A stretch of DNA of 33,534 nt from a virus. Position 1 is the stretch's first letter. Each line of letters opens with the position of its first letter. This document shows positions 6,736 to 12,469 of the stretch, one piece after another. The notes beneath the pieces are model-generated. The model was given only the letters and a program-made list of their open reading frames with translations. It did no database searches and was not told where the DNA came from. Location: the IMG/VR virus record IMGVR_UViG_3300032050_000478, positions 1 through 33,534 of that record; one strand, 5' to 3'. The position numbers and the translations under genes were made by a program.

Positions 6736-7165
6736 AGTATTTGATGTTTTCTAAAAAAGAGGTGTCGCTTTCATATCTTACGAAAGGAATTGTCTGAGTA
6801 GGTATTCTTTGGTATTTAGTATCAATCCCTAATTCGGTAGCCAAATTTACTAATGAAGAATAATATGGCATAAAATAACCATCATTATTTTCAATGTAAG
6901 ATTTTATTTGTTTGCGTTGTGAACTCAAAGGAGAGTGGTCAGTATATCCCACGAGTAGGGCTATCTCTTTAATCCGCAAGGGGAAATGTAAAAATAAAAA
7001 GTACCCAAGTGCCATCCGCATCGATGCGATGTTTATGTAATTACTATTTTTAACAACTACCTTCATTGGATAACCCGATTTCCTCGGTCTTAAATCTTTC
7101 GGTTCTAAGCCATAAAATTGGCAGTACGCTCTGATTAGTTCTTTCGCTTGTTCTTGTGTGTTCAT
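6722..7165 (-). CDS. DnaA C-terminal-domain-like DNA-binding protein
   Basis: A 147-residue protein whose middle region (about residues 47-92) has the layout of DnaA domain IV: ASMRMALGYFLFLHFPLRIKEIALLVG followed by YTDHSPLSSQRKQIKSYIEN. In DnaA the helix-turn-helix GxxDHSTV... reads the DnaA box. Here the signature is YTDHSPL, a close relative. No AAA+ ATPase domain is present. It could mark a phage origin or compete with host DnaA. Directly followed by the replisome organizer gene, it likely forms the initiation module with it. Confidence 0.7.
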   Translation of the reverse strand: MNTQEQAKELIRAYCQFYGLEPKDLRPRKSGYPMKVVVKNSNYINIASMRMALGYFLFLHFPLRIKEIALLVGYTDHSPLSSQRKQIKSYIENNDGYFMPYYSSLVNLATELGIDTKYQRIPTQTIPFVRYESDTSFLENIKYYENA

Positions 7166-7518
7166 TTGGTTATTAGATTTATTGGTATTAAAATTCCGCT
7201 TGATGTGTTACTATCTCCACCTCTTGTCAAGCCGTTTATCTGAAACATAACCCGACAAATATCCCTCAACTTTTGCACACTAACAAGCAAAGAATAATCT
7301 TTTTTTTCTATTATGAATATCCAGTAATTTGCTTTTGTGGTTGAGATGCCCGATGCTTTGCCTCTGGAATAAACCTCGACATAAACATTTCCGGTTTCGT
7401 GTGCCATTCGGTCGGTCTTTACTTCGACCTTCGTGCCATCTTTCAAAAGTTCATTTAGCCAATCCTCCCCTTTCTCTCCAAAGTCAAGGTCGTAATAAAA
7501 GCTATTTGAGTGCTTCAT
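7162..7518 (-). CDS. Small PD-(D/E)XK nuclease-like protein
   Basis: A 118-residue protein resembling compact phage nucleases of the PD-(D/E)XK fold. Residues 14-36 read GEKGEDWLNELLKDG then VEVKTDR, giving Glu15 and the E-x-K core (Glu32, Lys34) with Asp27 before it. This is followed by NVYVEVYSRGKASGISTTKANYWIFII, a strand-loop-strand that in this family carries Glu48 and a conserved SGI-Ser/Thr-AxxW. The neighbours (NinG downstream in the pathway, ERF) support a role in recombination intermediates. The canonical Pro-Asp pair is not obvious, so activity is likely but unproven. Confidence 0.65.
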   Translation of the reverse strand: MKHSNSFYYDLDFGEKGEDWLNELLKDGTKVEVKTDRMAHETGNVYVEVYSRGKASGISTTKANYWIFIIEKKDYSLLVSVQKLRDICRVMFQINGLTRGGDSNTSSGILIPINLITK

Positions 7519-7892
7519 TTGTAGGTTTCAATGATAATTTCAAGTTCAGCCCTACTCCACTTCTTTAACCGATTGGTATCGGCTTCGGCCTCTAATTGCA
7601 AAACAAACTCCTCTCCAAACCTACTAACTAATCCTTGTCGGTATTTTATCAGGTTTCCGTGTAAGAACATATTGCACCTAATACATTGACCATTGGTATT
7701 AAAGTAAGCCAAGGTGTGGGGTAACCCGAACCTTAAAGCAGAGTGATTGCCCTGAGAAAAGTAGTGCCCTGCTTGTTCTACTTTGCCACCGCAAGAGATA
7801 CAACCCAACTTCTCATCACGCTTACGAATGTGAGCATTATAGATTGTTTGTGCTTTCTTTAATAGTTTCGGGAGAGGAGTTAGCTTTGCCAT
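7515..7892 (-). CDS. ninG: NinG/Rap-like recombination endonuclease
   Basis: A 125-residue protein from the ATG at 7892, which overlaps the upstream stop (TAATG) and is preferred over a longer frame. It shows lambda NinG features: helix AQTIYNAHIRKRD (14-26), CISC (31-34), QAGHYFSQGNHSALRF (40-55), CIRC (70-73), and NMFLHGN (74-80). The cysteine pairs bind zinc and the His/Asn residues form an HNH-type site. Lambda NinG/Rap resolves branched DNA during homologous recombination, so it should work with the ERF annealing protein encoded nearby. It is shorter than lambda NinG (204 residues), lacking the N-terminal extension. Confidence 0.85.
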   Translation of the reverse strand: MAKLTPLPKLLKKAQTIYNAHIRKRDEKLGCISCGGKVEQAGHYFSQGNHSALRFGLPHTLAYFNTNGQCIRCNMFLHGNLIKYRQGLVSRFGEEFVLQLEAEADTNRLKKWSRAELEIIIETYK

Positions 7893-8134
7893 TAGAAGGG
7901 TAAATCGTTGGGGGAATCGTTTGTTGGTTGTCTTTCCGGCTTCCAAGTATCAATTGTGATTGCGACATCCTTTCCGTATTGGTCAGGCTCAGCCTTTACA
8001 TTGATGTTGACTTTGATAAACTTGCTGCCGTTGTACTCTTGGATATGCTCTTTAATCTTGTCAAGATTAATGGTGGCACTAATCCAATTGTCGCTTCGTT
8101 TTTTACCGCTTCCGCAGTAGATTTTTTTTTCCAT
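7892..8134 (-). CDS. Small protein with SSB-type acidic C-terminal tip
   Basis: An 80-residue protein: strand-rich N-terminal part (MEKKIYCGSGKKRSDNWISATINL, KFIKVNINVKAEPDQYGKDVAITIDTW) then a short Pro/Asn-rich linker ending DSPNDLPF. The last five residues closely resemble the SSB tail (acidic residues then IPF or LPF), which docks host repair and replication proteins. The body is too short for a full textbook OB-fold SSB, but the strand pattern is compatible with a reduced one. Position between NinG and ERF fits ssDNA handling. SSB-like is an inference from the tail and context. Confidence 0.6.
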   Translation of the reverse strand: MEKKIYCGSGKKRSDNWISATINLDKIKEHIQEYNGSKFIKVNINVKAEPDQYGKDVAITIDTWKPERQPTNDSPNDLPF

Positions 8135-8154
8135 TTTGTTTGAGTTTTAATTCG

Positions 8155-8218
8155 TAGTCGGTGCAGGACTCGAACCTGCACTTTTCACACGCTGTGCTTC
8201 CAATTACACCAACCGACT
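8155..8218 (-). tRNA. Shortened tRNA-like element (anticodon arm missing)
   Basis: Read on the minus strand, the 64 nt form a perfect 7-bp acceptor stem (AGTCGGT with ACCGACT), a D arm with GTGT/GCAC stem and an AATTGGAA loop, and a perfect T arm (GCAGG-TTCGAGT-CCTGC). Between the D and T arms are only about 14 nt, instead of the roughly 22 needed for an anticodon arm plus variable loop, and no 5-bp anticodon stem can be drawn. A GTG (His) or similar triplet in TGTGAA is the closest remnant. CCA is not encoded. A functional elongator tRNA is doubtful; a tRNA-derived element is well supported. Confidence 0.55.
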
Positions 8219-8225
8219 TACCTTA

Positions 8226-8354
8226 CTAAACACCGAGTTTCTTGCGGAACTGCAATGCCTGTTTACGGCTCGTGAAGTTTTTACTTACACGCTTTCCGTT
8301 TTTCTGAACTCGCACTCTGTACGATGTTCCGACTTTCTGAATGTTCGCTAACAT
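8226..8354 (-). CDS. 42-residue integrase-arm-like (AP2-type) DNA-binding protein
   Basis: A very short gene, too small for most gene callers. The product starts MLANIQKVGTSYRVRV, continues QKNGKRVSKNFTSRKQALQF and ends RKKLGV. It matches the N-terminal arm-binding domain of tyrosine integrases (three strands and a helix: I-x-K-x-G-x-S/T-Y-R-V-R-V, G-K-R-x-S-K-x-F, then a helix with K-x-A). No catalytic integrase domain follows. It may be a free-standing DNA-binding or accessory protein, or a relic. It lies between the tRNA-like element and an unknown gene. Eleven of 42 residues are Lys or Arg, consistent with DNA binding. Confidence 0.7.
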   Translation of the reverse strand: MLANIQKVGTSYRVRVQKNGKRVSKNFTSRKQALQFRKKLGV

Positions 8355-8365
8355 TGACTTTGGTT

Positions 8366-8605
8366 TTAAGGATTAAAAAATTGCATGATATCAAATATAC
8401 TAATTTTATCTATCTCATCCGTTATTTGGTCCTCAGAAATATTATCCGGTGCATTGTGCCAAATAATCTCATAAGTAAAATCATAGGGTTCTCCGTACGG
8501 ATAGATGGGGCTTGGCGGTAACTCAGGGTTATACCACCACCGGATAATAGCCAGAACGGTTACCCCTTGAATAAGGATAGGAAGTTCGGCCTTTCCTCTT
8601 TTCAT
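8366..8605 (-). CDS. Hypothetical protein, Pro/Tyr-rich
   Basis: A 79-residue protein with a hydrophobic N-terminal part (LPILIQGVTVLAIIRWWY), a Pro/Tyr-rich middle (NPELPPSPIYPYGEPYDF) and an acidic helical end. The N-terminal stretch is not a clear signal peptide. Its start overlaps the ERF stop (ATGA-type), so it is co-translated with the recombinase. Not recognised. Confidence 0.55.
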   Translation of the reverse strand: MKRGKAELPILIQGVTVLAIIRWWYNPELPPSPIYPYGEPYDFTYEIIWHNAPDNISEDQITDEIDKISIFDIMQFFNP

Positions 8606-9198
8606 AAAGATTTTTTTAGGTGTTTGCTGATATCTTTCTGAGTGGGATTAACTATCTGGTCAAGCGGTCTTTTGCGATTTTCTAACCGATATTGAATAGC
8701 TTGGTAGGTTTTATAGTCGGTGCATTCGTTGATTGCTTTTGTTGCTGCTTCTTTCTCTTTATCAGAAAGGTCTGTATCGTAAAGCAAATTTAATAATATT
8801 GATTTCTCTTCTTGGCTTGGGATATCGTGGTTATTTGTGGCATCAGCATCCTTAGTATCATCGATGGCGAACAATCCATTGAGAGCGTATTTACGAGCGT
8901 AAGATGAGGCACTCCCGGTTATCTGAGCTGCATCCATTCCTTTCTTTGTTTCTTCTTCTCTGGCATAAGCAGAAGCGGTATAAGTGTGTTCTCCATTTGA
9001 TAAGGTAGCGGTTGCCTTTACATAAATTCTATCCCCGATAGATACAATCTCATCCGTAATGGTTAGGTAATAACCAAGTGGATTGATGACTAACTTGACT
9101 GCTTCGACAATATCCTCGCAAGAGCGATATTTGTAGTTGCCGAATTTGTTTACTTGACCTTTGGGTGCTTTTACAAGCGATTGAATTTTTGATAACAT
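8602..9198 (-). CDS. erf: ERF family single-strand annealing recombinase
   Basis: A 198-residue protein with the ERF superfamily core over residues 1-115: IQSLVKAPKGQVNKFGNYKY, then EAVKLVINPLGYYLTITDEI, a strand block with IYVKATATLSNGEHTYTASA, and MDAAQITGSASSYARKYAL. The last is the signature GxxxSYxRKYAL helix. ERF proteins anneal complementary single strands, as in phage P22, and help circularise terminally redundant genomes. The helical C-terminal third is variable in the family. With NinG and the PD-(D/E)XK-like protein it makes a recombination module. No exonuclease partner gene adjoins it, though a DEDDy exonuclease exists at 3080-3796. Confidence 0.9.
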   Translation of the reverse strand: MLSKIQSLVKAPKGQVNKFGNYKYRSCEDIVEAVKLVINPLGYYLTITDEIVSIGDRIYVKATATLSNGEHTYTASAYAREEETKKGMDAAQITGSASSYARKYALNGLFAIDDTKDADATNNHDIPSQEEKSILLNLLYDTDLSDKEKEAATKAINECTDYKTYQAIQYRLENRKRPLDQIVNPTQKDISKHLKKSL

Positions 9199-9201
9199 AG
9201 A

Positions 9202-9282
9202 TTAGTTTTTAAGTGCGTAAAGAATAGCGGTTAAGAATAGACAAGCTAATATAAGCAAGATTATTGATAGAAGATATATCAT
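9202..9282 (-). CDS. 26-residue membrane microprotein
   Basis: MIYLLSIILLILACLFLTAI then LYALKN. It is almost entirely one membrane helix. Its start overlaps the stop of the next upstream gene (ATGA at 9279-9282) and its stop is three bases before the ERF start, so it is translationally coupled on one side and fills a gap in the operon. Such single-helix microproteins may regulate host membrane proteins. No family recognised. Confidence 0.5.
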   Translation of the reverse strand: MIYLLSIILLILACLFLTAILYALKN

Positions 9283-9554
9283 AACTCTTTATTTATTTGT
9301 TGTAAGATGTAATCAAATCGCTCATCGATATGGTTTTGGATTTCTTTATTTTGTTCCTCAGTATAAAGCGACTTATCCCATTCGTAGCTATCGGACTCGT
9401 AATAGTCCTGTCCTTCATCAAACCCGGTAAAGCCCCAAAACTCATAATGCCCCTCTCCTGAGTTTTCTTTGCGTAGGATAAATTCAACCGTAACTGTATC
9501 AATATAGGTATCTCCAATCTCAATATTAACGCTTATATCTTTTTTATATCTCAT
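9279..9554 (-). CDS. Hypothetical acidic protein
   Basis: A 91-residue strongly acidic protein. The N-terminal half is beta-rich (ISVNIEIGDTYIDTVTVEFILRK), followed by an aromatic/acidic segment (YEFWGFTGFDEGQDYYESDSYEW) and a C-terminal helix (EEQNKEIQNHIDERFDYILQQINKEL). High negative charge and many aromatics are typical of phage DNA-mimic or inhibitor proteins, but this is only a resemblance in composition. Overlaps the downstream membrane microprotein start. Confidence 0.6.
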   Translation of the reverse strand: MRYKKDISVNIEIGDTYIDTVTVEFILRKENSGEGHYEFWGFTGFDEGQDYYESDSYEWDKSLYTEEQNKEIQNHIDERFDYILQQINKEL

Positions 9555-9633
9555 AGTTTTTTAGAATGTGGGGGGAGCGACCATAACCCAATTTTCTCCC
9601 CCCTGATTACTAATTCGGTGCATATTTATGTCC

Positions 9634-9723
9634 TTACCGACATGGACTATTTAGTAGTGAATAGATGTACCGCATCCATTCGTTAAAATCTTTCGGAGGG
9701 TCTGGAGGATATACTGTTCTCAT
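9634..9723 (-). CDS. 29-residue putative protein
   Basis: MRTVYPPDPPKDFNEWMRYI then YSLLNSPCR. The start overlaps the stop of the upstream 69-residue gene (ATGA at 9720-9723), the same coupling used across this operon. The Pro-rich start and amphipathic helix look like a real peptide rather than chance, but length alone cannot prove it. Confidence 0.4.
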   Translation of the reverse strand: MRTVYPPDPPKDFNEWMRYIYSLLNSPCR

Positions 9724-9929
9724 ACCTTAGAAGTTATTATATCCATACCAATTGATAACCCAGCGTGGAAGATACCTAGTATGACTAACTCTTCATAGAG
9801 TTCGTTAAACCAAAAGGTAATGTGTTCTTCCTGATACTCGACATTACAAATATTGGGGTAATGTCTGTTAAAGTAGTTGAGGAGTTGTAATCCTCTATCC
9901 TCGGAGATTAAAAAGGTAATTTGTTTCAT
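9720..9929 (-). CDS. Hypothetical protein, paralogue-like to the next gene
   Basis: A 69-residue protein: beta-rich first half (MKQITFLISEDRGLQLLNYF), aromatic middle, and a C-terminal ELVILGIFHAGLSIGMD. The C-terminal pattern E-x-L-x-x-G-x-F-x-A-G matches the gene at 9926-10147 (ETLAMGMFFAGQD) and the total lengths are nearly equal, suggesting two diverged copies of one small family. The start overlaps the upstream stop (ATGA). Function unknown. Confidence 0.55.
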   Translation of the reverse strand: MKQITFLISEDRGLQLLNYFNRHYPNICNVEYQEEHITFWFNELYEELVILGIFHAGLSIGMDIITSKV

Positions 9930-10147
9930 AGTTCGGCTTTTAAGATTTTCTTTAACTCATCTGTTGTCTTGTCTTGTCCTGCAAAGAACATCCCCATAGC
10001 AAGGGTTTCACAATTTAAGGAAGATAGCTGAAGGGTAATCTCTCCTGTCCTTGCATCTGCTTTTAGAAAGGTTGTTTTGATTAGAGGCGATTTCCTTTCG
10101 AGTAGGAAGGTAGCCGTTTCTGCCGAAAAGTTTAATTCGATAGTCAT
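9926..10147 (-). CDS. Hypothetical protein, paralogue-like to the previous gene
   Basis: A 73-residue protein with a beta-rich first half (MTIELNFSAETATFLLER, KTTFLKADARTGEITLQL) and a helical end with ETLAMGMFFAGQDKTTDELK. It shares the E-x-L-x-x-G-x-F-x-A-G pattern and size of the gene immediately downstream (9720-9929), consistent with a duplication. No motif identifies its role. Confidence 0.55.
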   Translation of the reverse strand: MTIELNFSAETATFLLERKSPLIKTTFLKADARTGEITLQLSSLNCETLAMGMFFAGQDKTTDELKKILKAEL

Positions 10148-10165
10148 TGGTGTTTAGTTTAAGTA

Positions 10166-10249
10166 TTAAAGAAAATATGTGTCTTGCAATTTACCGATAA
10201 GGTAGCATACTACCAAGATTGCGATTAGGAGTTTTGTCTGAGGTTTCAT
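10166..10249 (-). CDS. 27-residue membrane microprotein
   Basis: MKPQTKLLIAILVVCYLIGK then LQDTYFL: a short basic start, one membrane helix, and a polar tail. It is the only leftward frame in the gap between DUF932 and the next gene. It is not overlapped with a neighbour, so the support is weaker than for the 26-residue one at 9202-9282; the similar design (single helix, tiny) is the main argument. Confidence 0.4.
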   Translation of the reverse strand: MKPQTKLLIAILVVCYLIGKLQDTYFL

Positions 10250-10295
10250 AGTGTTTAGTTAATTGTGCGTTACCGAGCCGCACCCCTCGTTTTAT

Positions 10296-11168
10296 TTACG
10301 AATAAATTTCTTCGCCAAGTTCTTGCATTAACATTTCGTAAGTTAAATTAGATAGGCGATATCCTGTTCCAACCATTAAATAATCTTGCTTTGCAGATGG
10401 ATTAGATGGTGCAGCAATATGGTTAGTATATCTTGTTACTGCATTAAACAATCCCCAAATTGTAGCACCCTCTAATTTAATTTCAGTATCTAATGCGTCA
10501 GCAAAACTTTGGATAATGTTTGTTTTACGTGTGCTGATATCTTCTTGTTTTGTTGTTCCCGATACATTAAATATTTTGCGTATTACTTTTTCAATCATTT
10601 CATCACGCAAAGGAACTTCAGCCATACGTTTAAAGTTGTTCATTAGTTGTTCGTCAGCTAAAATTGCAGCGTTCATATCCATTGCCAAAGATTTAACCTT
10701 TTCAGGTGCAGATATAGAATGGCGAAATTTAGTTAAATCGCGGTATGCTCTAAAAAAAGTATTTTCACATACTACAACCGTATTAGAACTGCCAAAAGCT
10801 ATAGAAGTTGAACCATCGTGAGAATTTAAGGCGGTTAAGTTTCTTTTTACATTGCTTTTCCCAATAAATTCATCAGGCAAACTTGCTTGTAAAAATACTC
10901 GGCGACCGCCTTTCATTTCACCACCATCAGTATAATCAACATTAATACTATCAGCAGCCATAATAATACTTTCGGCAAGTTGATAGTTTTGATATACTGC
11001 ATAGCGGTCACGAACCATACCTAAAAATTGTCGTGATGTTTTCTTAAATGTTCCGTATGCTTCCGTTGGTGCGTTATCAATTGAACTAATTAAAGGTTCT
11101 TTTGATACTTCCCAATTTAGACCTGTTTTTTCGAGTAGGTCAAAAACTCGTTGGTTAATGTTTTCCAT
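10296..11168 (-). CDS. DUF932 family phage/plasmid-like protein
   Basis: A 290-residue protein from the ATG at 11168; a longer frame to 11222 would run into the promoter region and is rejected. Features of DUF932 (phage/plasmid-like TIGR03299 group): early GLNWEVSKEPLI, SRQFLGMVRDRYAVYQN, GGRRVFLQASLP, SHDGSTSIAFGSSNTVVVCENT, a helical region with AMDMNAAILADEQ, and the late LEGATIWGLFNAVTRYTNH. Members occur in many phages and conjugative elements; the biochemical role is unknown. It is the first gene after the leftward promoter, so it is probably made early and in quantity. Confidence 0.85.
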   Translation of the reverse strand: MENINQRVFDLLEKTGLNWEVSKEPLISSIDNAPTEAYGTFKKTSRQFLGMVRDRYAVYQNYQLAESIIMAADSINVDYTDGGEMKGGRRVFLQASLPDEFIGKSNVKRNLTALNSHDGSTSIAFGSSNTVVVCENTFFRAYRDLTKFRHSISAPEKVKSLAMDMNAAILADEQLMNNFKRMAEVPLRDEMIEKVIRKIFNVSGTTKQEDISTRKTNIIQSFADALDTEIKLEGATIWGLFNAVTRYTNHIAAPSNPSAKQDYLMVGTGYRLSNLTYEMLMQELGEEIYS

Positions 11169-11219
11169 TTTTTTGTTTTTTGTGTTTAGTAATCGGGTTT
11201 TTGTTGTCCCTTTCGAAAA

Positions 11220-11250
11220 CAAATATCAAACCTTTTATACACATAACAAA
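11220..11250 (-). promoter_or_regulatory. Bacteroidetes-type promoter for the leftward operon
   Basis: On the minus strand TTTG (11247-11250) is followed after exactly 19 bases by GATATTTG (11220-11227). The Bacteroidetes housekeeping consensus is TTTG-N19-21-TAnnTTTG, so this is one mismatch away. It faces the DUF932 gene with a leader of about 45 bases. Confidence 0.6.
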
Positions 11251-11336
11251 ATATTTGAGCATCTTTTTTTTGGTTTTTTTTGCCTTTTTTCTAACTTATT
11301 GATAATCAAATAGTTAAAGTATTGATTTTGTGCGTT

Positions 11337-11395
11337 TTATAGGGTATGGCATACCTATTGCCTACCTAAGGCATACTCTACCAGATACCCTATAA
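11337..11395. promoter_or_regulatory. Nested inverted and direct repeats (operator or origin candidate)
   Basis: An 11-bp perfect inverted repeat (TTATAGGGTAT at 11337-11347, ATACCCTATAA at 11385-11395) encloses a GGTATG-G-CATACC palindrome (11343-11355, overlapping the outer arm), a TGCCT-ACCTA-AGGCA hairpin (11359-11373), and two direct copies of GGCATAC (11348 and 11370). It lies between the divergent DUF932 and sigma-like genes. This density suggests protein binding, either a transcription switch or a replication origin. Confidence 0.6.
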
Positions 11396-11438
11396 TAATA
11401 ATATAAAGAATAAGAAGAGGTATAATAAGAGGAATAAT

Positions 11439-11969
11439 ATGTATTATATTGAGGAACGATTTGCAATGAATAAACGTAATTTTATCATACAAGAAATGTA
11501 TCTCAGTACCGATATAGGCGATGCCATCGGTAAGATGCAGCCAAGGGAATTACAGGATGACCTTCGGCAAGAGGTCTTTCTTGTGCTTTGTGAAATGGAT
11601 GAGGCGAAGCTATTTGAGATGTACGACCAAGGATATCTAAGATACTTTATTGTTCGAACCATCTTGAACATGGCTAAGAGTGATAGAAGTAACTTTTACA
11701 AAAAATTCAGACAGGTATATCAGGAAATACCTTTAACCTACGAAGTAAAGAAGGAAGATTATGATGAGGGGTTAATGAACAAACTCGAAAAGGGATTAGA
11801 GGTACTGCATTGGTATGAAGCGGAACTGTTAAAGCTATATGCTAATAACGGAAAGAATTTATTGGCGATTAGTAGAGAAACCAAGATACCTTATCGGTCC
11901 CTAATCAAAACAATACGTAAAGCAAAGATTTTGATGAAATACAAAATAAGAAACTATGCAGATAATTGA
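11439..11969 (+). CDS. Phage sigma-70-family-like transcription factor
   Basis: A 176-residue protein with a region-2-like segment (DDLRQEVFLVLCEM..., then LRYFIVRTILNMAKSDRSNFYKKFR, about residues 40-92) and a C-terminal helix-turn-helix (LLAISRETKIPYRSLIKTIRKAK, about 141-163) like sigma region 4. Similar small sigma-like proteins occur in Bacteroidetes phages. It is the first rightward gene after the repeat-rich control region, an ideal place for a factor switching on late genes. ATG at 11439 has AAGAGGA a few bases upstream, one of the few SD-like sites; ATG at 11466 is an alternative start. DNA specificity is unknown. Confidence 0.65.
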   Translation: MYYIEERFAMNKRNFIIQEMYLSTDIGDAIGKMQPRELQDDLRQEVFLVLCEMDEAKLFEMYDQGYLRYFIVRTILNMAKSDRSNFYKKFRQVYQEIPLTYEVKKEDYDEGLMNKLEKGLEVLHWYEAELLKLYANNGKNLLAISRETKIPYRSLIKTIRKAKILMKYKIRNYADN

Positions 11970-12213
11970 AATCATATTGGCGGCTAACTTCTTTAGCTTT
12001 TACTTTATAGTACAAAACGAGTTCCCTCGCAAGTGGAATATAAACTTTAAGCCGTTTAATTGTACCTTATGCTTAACTGCTTGGGTAGGGTTTGCACTTT
12101 TCTGGTTGCCCGATTGGACAACCGATGCCGTTGTCTGTATGTTTGGTGCAGGGGTTATCGCTCCTTTCTTTAGAAACTTTTTAATGAATTTATATGAACC
12201 AAAAAGACATTGA
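11956..12213 (+). CDS. Small membrane protein with CxxC
   Basis: An 85-residue protein with three hydrophobic segments (about residues 3-19, 36-51, 57-77) and a CTLC motif (36-39) in NCTLCLTAWVGFALFW. Short membrane proteins with this CxxCxxxW segment occur next to sigma-like and glycosyltransferase genes in related phages as far as I recall; no function is known. It overlaps the sigma-like gene by 14 bases and the following gene by 20 bases. Confidence 0.6.
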   Translation: MQIIEIILAANFFSFYFIVQNEFPRKWNINFKPFNCTLCLTAWVGFALFWLPDWTTDAVVCMFGAGVIAPFFRNFLMNLYEPKRH

Positions 12214-12469
12214 TTTTTGCAATCAACACATTATCAACTTTGAGTCGGTAAAACTCGGCTTCACTCGTAACATTCCCTTTGATGTACTCGGAGAATACGA
12301 AAGAATGTACCGGGATTATTTAGATAGGCAATTCGTTTTAACCTATTGGTGTGGCGAGTGTGTTTTTGATATGCTCAAAAGAATTATAGTGGTTTTTGAA
12401 CAATCGATTGTGCAAAATAATGTACAACCTGATGTACAACCTAAAAAAAGAGGCAGACCAAAAAAATGA
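12194..12469 (+). CDS. Hypothetical protein with C-terminal AT-hook-like tail
   Basis: A 91-residue protein with helical body, a CGEC motif (residues 53-56, in TYWCGECVFDMLKRI), and a tail ending KKRGRPKK. The RGRP core is the AT-hook that binds the minor groove of AT-rich DNA. Both ends overlap neighbours; the stop overlaps the glycosyltransferase start (ATGA). It may be a small DNA-binding adaptor in the accessory block, but the body was not recognised. Confidence 0.6.
   Translation: MNQKDIDFCNQHIINFESVKLGFTRNIPFDVLGEYERMYRDYLDRQFVLTYWCGECVFDMLKRIIVVFEQSIVQNNVQPDVQPKKRGRPKK

Noticed and set aside
7893-7946. Longer NinG start at 7946
   Set aside because: Overlaps the SSB-like gene; the TAATG coupling at 7892 favours the shorter form.
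9561-9623. 20-residue leftward frame (MHRISNQGG...)
   Set aside because: No coupling to neighbours, very short, composition uninformative; likely chance.
9647-9659. CTATTTAGTAGTG, similar to the leader element
   Set aside because: Lies within a leftward frame and has no plus-strand ATG or gene after it; probably chance, though it shows the motif can occur elsewhere.
11169-11222. Longer N-terminus for DUF932 starting at 11222
   Set aside because: Would place coding sequence over the promoter -7 element; ATG 11168 matches the family start better.
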